In this document: positions 5,432 to 6,816 of the stretch, piece by piece | Position numbering within the stretch: position 1 is the first letter of the stretch | Layout: every line of letters begins with the position of its first letter | Origin: Acidobacteriaceae bacterium | GTDB lineage: Bacteria > Acidobacteriota > Terriglobia > Terriglobales > Acidobacteriaceae | Assembly (NCBI GenBank): GCA_030049955.1 | Contig: JASIJX010000604.1 | Location: 1 to 6,816 of the forward strand | Direction of reading: 5' to 3' | Length of the DNA: 6,816 bases | Made by a program: the position numbers and the translations under genes | The notes under the pieces: model-generated | What the model was told of the DNA's origin: nothing | Database searches by the model: none | What the model saw: the letters and a program-made list of their open reading frames with translations, nothing else

Positions 5432-6816
5432 GTGCCGCGGCGCACCCCGATTGGCGTAGTTACGCGGAGGACAGCCAGGAGCATTTCCACGTATCGAGGC
5501 CTCGCCAAAATCGGATTCGCGATGACAGCCTGCCTGAGTGTGGGCGGTCTGGTTGTGTGCCCCGGCGCATGGGCGGAGTGCACGGGCCCGGCTTCGCTGG
5601 AAGCGCGAATTCACGCCCATCATGATGCCGGCGCCTATGCTGAATTGGGCGTCTGGTTTTACCAGAATCGCCAGCCGGAATGTGCGGCGGAAACCTACCG
5701 GTCAGGGCTGAAGCTGGCACCGGACTCAGGGCGGCTAAACTTTCTGCTGGGTAGCAGCCTCTATGCCGCGGGCCATCTCGAAGAAGCCGTTGCGCCGCTC
5801 AAGAAGGCTGCCCGTCTGAATCCCCAGGAGTTGCAAGTGCATCTTCTGCTGGGCGGGGCACTGGCCCAACTCGGCCGCAATCAGGAAGCAGCTTCCGAGT
5901 GGAGCGTTGCTCTGAAGATCGATCCCAACTCCAAGGTTGCGCTCGACGGCCAGGCCAAAAGCCTGATCGCCGCCGGGGATTACGCATCGGTGATCCGCAA
6001 TTTGCGCAGCGTGGCGCGCGATGACAACCTGACCCTCGATCTGGCCCTCGCATACAGAAATTCGGGCATGCTGGACGAAGTCGAGCAGACGCTGAAACAA
6101 GGCCTGGACGCCAATCCTGACTCCGATGCTTTGACCACAGCTCTGATCTCTCTCTACTACAAAACGAACTATGCGGCGGCGACCGAGTTGGCGGAAAAGA
6201 TCGCCCGTCAGAAACCCGGCGATCTGGAAGCACAGCGGATTTATCTCCGGACTCTGGTGATGATCGGCGACAAAGATCGCGCCGTGCCACTCGGGCGCAA
6301 ACTGCTGGCGCGGGCCCCGCACGATGCCGATTTGCTGAACATGAATGGCGTGCTGGAGAGGGAGGCGGGAGACTATCAGGCCGCCCGTAAGCACCTTGAA
6401 GAAGCTGTGGCGCTTAACTCCAGCGACCCTGACCCGCGCATAAACCTGGCCCTTGTTCTGGCGGCGCTGAACGATCCCGCCGGAGCAAAGATTCAGTTTG
6501 AAAAGGCCCTAGCACTCGGCAGGGACGAACCGCAGGTTCACTTCGAGCTGGCCAAGGTTCTGCGCACTCTGGGTGAGACGGAAGCGGCGCAGCAGCAGTT
6601 CGCGCTCTACCAGCAAAAGCGGAAGCAGGAGTCGGATCTGACTCTTGCCGCATCCGAGGTAGCCCAGGCCGCCGAGGCCGTGAAGGCGGGAGATAACCAG
6701 AAGGCTGCAGGGCTATATCGGCAAGCCTGCGCCATGGAACCGCAGAACCCCAAGCTGGCCTATGAATTAGCGCTCGTTCTGGATAATCTGGGCGACCGGG
6801 CGGGCGAGCGGGCCGC
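5432..6816 (+). CDS. Exported tetratricopeptide-repeat protein, incomplete at the right edge
   Basis: The frame is open to the window end, so the C-terminus is missing; about 461 codons are visible. Residues about 1-48 look like a signal peptide: a basic n-region (RRTARS, YRGLAK), a core (FAMTACLSVGGLVVC) and cleavage after AWA before ECTGPASLEA. About eleven TPR units of 32-36 residues follow, with a twelfth cut by the edge. Clear examples are LNFLLGSSLYAAGHLEEAV, VHLLLGGALAQLGRNQEAA, LEREAGDYQAARKHLEEAV and VHFELAKVLRTLGETEAA. Helical TPR superhelices bind partner proteins, so a periplasmic scaffold or assembly role is likely, but no partner is indicated. The start is uncertain. ATG 5522 would remove the basic n-region and has no ribosome site. 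GTG 5432 is the nearest upstream start that keeps it. GTG 5300 has the best ribosome site (GAGGAG, 9 nt away) and fits the promoter at 5239-5268, but adds 44 unremarkable residues. The in-frame upstream stop is at 5294-5296. Confidence 0.92.
   Translation, partial: MPRRTPIGVVTRRTARSISTYRGLAKIGFAMTACLSVGGLVVCPGAWAECTGPASLEARIHAHHDAGAYAELGVWFYQNRQPECAAETYRSGLKLAPDSGRLNFLLGSSLYAAGHLEEAVAPLKKAARLNPQELQVHLLLGGALAQLGRNQEAASEWSVALKIDPNSKVALDGQAKSLIAAGDYASVIRNLRSVARDDNLTLDLALAYRNSGMLDEVEQTLKQGLDANPDSDALTTALISLYYKTNYAAATELAEKIARQKPGDLEAQRIYLRTLVMIGDKDRAVPLGRKLLARAPHDADLLNMNGVLEREAGDYQAARKHLEEAVALNSSDPDPRINLALVLAALNDPAGAKIQFEKALALGRDEPQVHFELAKVLRTLGETEAAQQQFALYQQKRKQESDLTLAASEVAQAAEAVKAGDNQKAAGLYRQACAMEPQNPKLAYELALVLDNLGDRAGERA

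Noticed and set aside
5495..5504. Perfect 10-bp palindrome CGAGGCCTCG
   Set aside because: A palindrome this short is expected by chance in GC-rich DNA, and it lies inside the probable coding region.
5735..6394. Minus-strand ORF of 219 codons, and overlapping ones at 5276-5720, 5799-6290 and 6414-6653
   Set aside because: These are antisense to the TPR gene, whose plus-strand frame shows repeated, family-typical TPR motifs throughout.
1..6816. tRNA, rRNA, CRISPR array, insertion sequence, phage or integrase signs
   Set aside because: No cloverleaf-like, rRNA-like, regularly spaced repeat or transposase/integrase coding signal was seen on either strand.

Overview
The window reads as chromosomal DNA of an Acidobacteriota-type bacterium (Terriglobia/Solibacter-like). 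This is inferred from two protein types seen in it. One is a very long outer-membrane receptor of the Oar kind, with a signal peptide, a carboxypeptidase-regulatory-like domain, a TonB-dependent plug and a long barrel ending in an aromatic residue. The other is an exported tetratricopeptide-repeat protein whose N-terminal pattern resembles exported TPR proteins of that phylum. No database search was possible, so the taxon is an inference from family resemblance.

Layout. Positions 13-3942 on the minus strand hold one complete receptor gene of about 1309 codons. Upstream of it, to about 4308, is an unusually rich 5' leader, also read on the minus strand. In transcription order it has an AT-rich element, a consensus-like sigma-70 promoter (TTGACA, 16 bp, TATATC), a hairpin plus U-tract that looks like an attenuator, a 31-codon upstream ORF with a textbook Shine-Dalgarno sequence, a small hairpin, and a tandemly duplicated ribosome-binding-site/start module.

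From about 4309 to 5240 there is no convincing intact gene. A plus-strand reading at 4339-4839 has a signal-peptide-like start and one short stretch resembling the N-terminus of GH27 alpha-galactosidases. It then loses resemblance, so it may be a decayed gene. A plus-strand hairpin followed by six T residues at 5152-5177 could be its orphan terminator.

From 5239 a plus-strand promoter candidate precedes an exported TPR protein. Its reading frame is open to the right edge of the window, so the gene is incomplete.

How the parts may work together. The receptor would bind a large substrate, possibly glycan- or peptide-derived, at the cell surface and transport it. The TPR protein would act as a periplasmic scaffold. 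The genes point away from each other across about 1.35-1.5 kb, so they are separately transcribed. The most unusual content is the regulatory leader of the receptor gene rather than the proteins.
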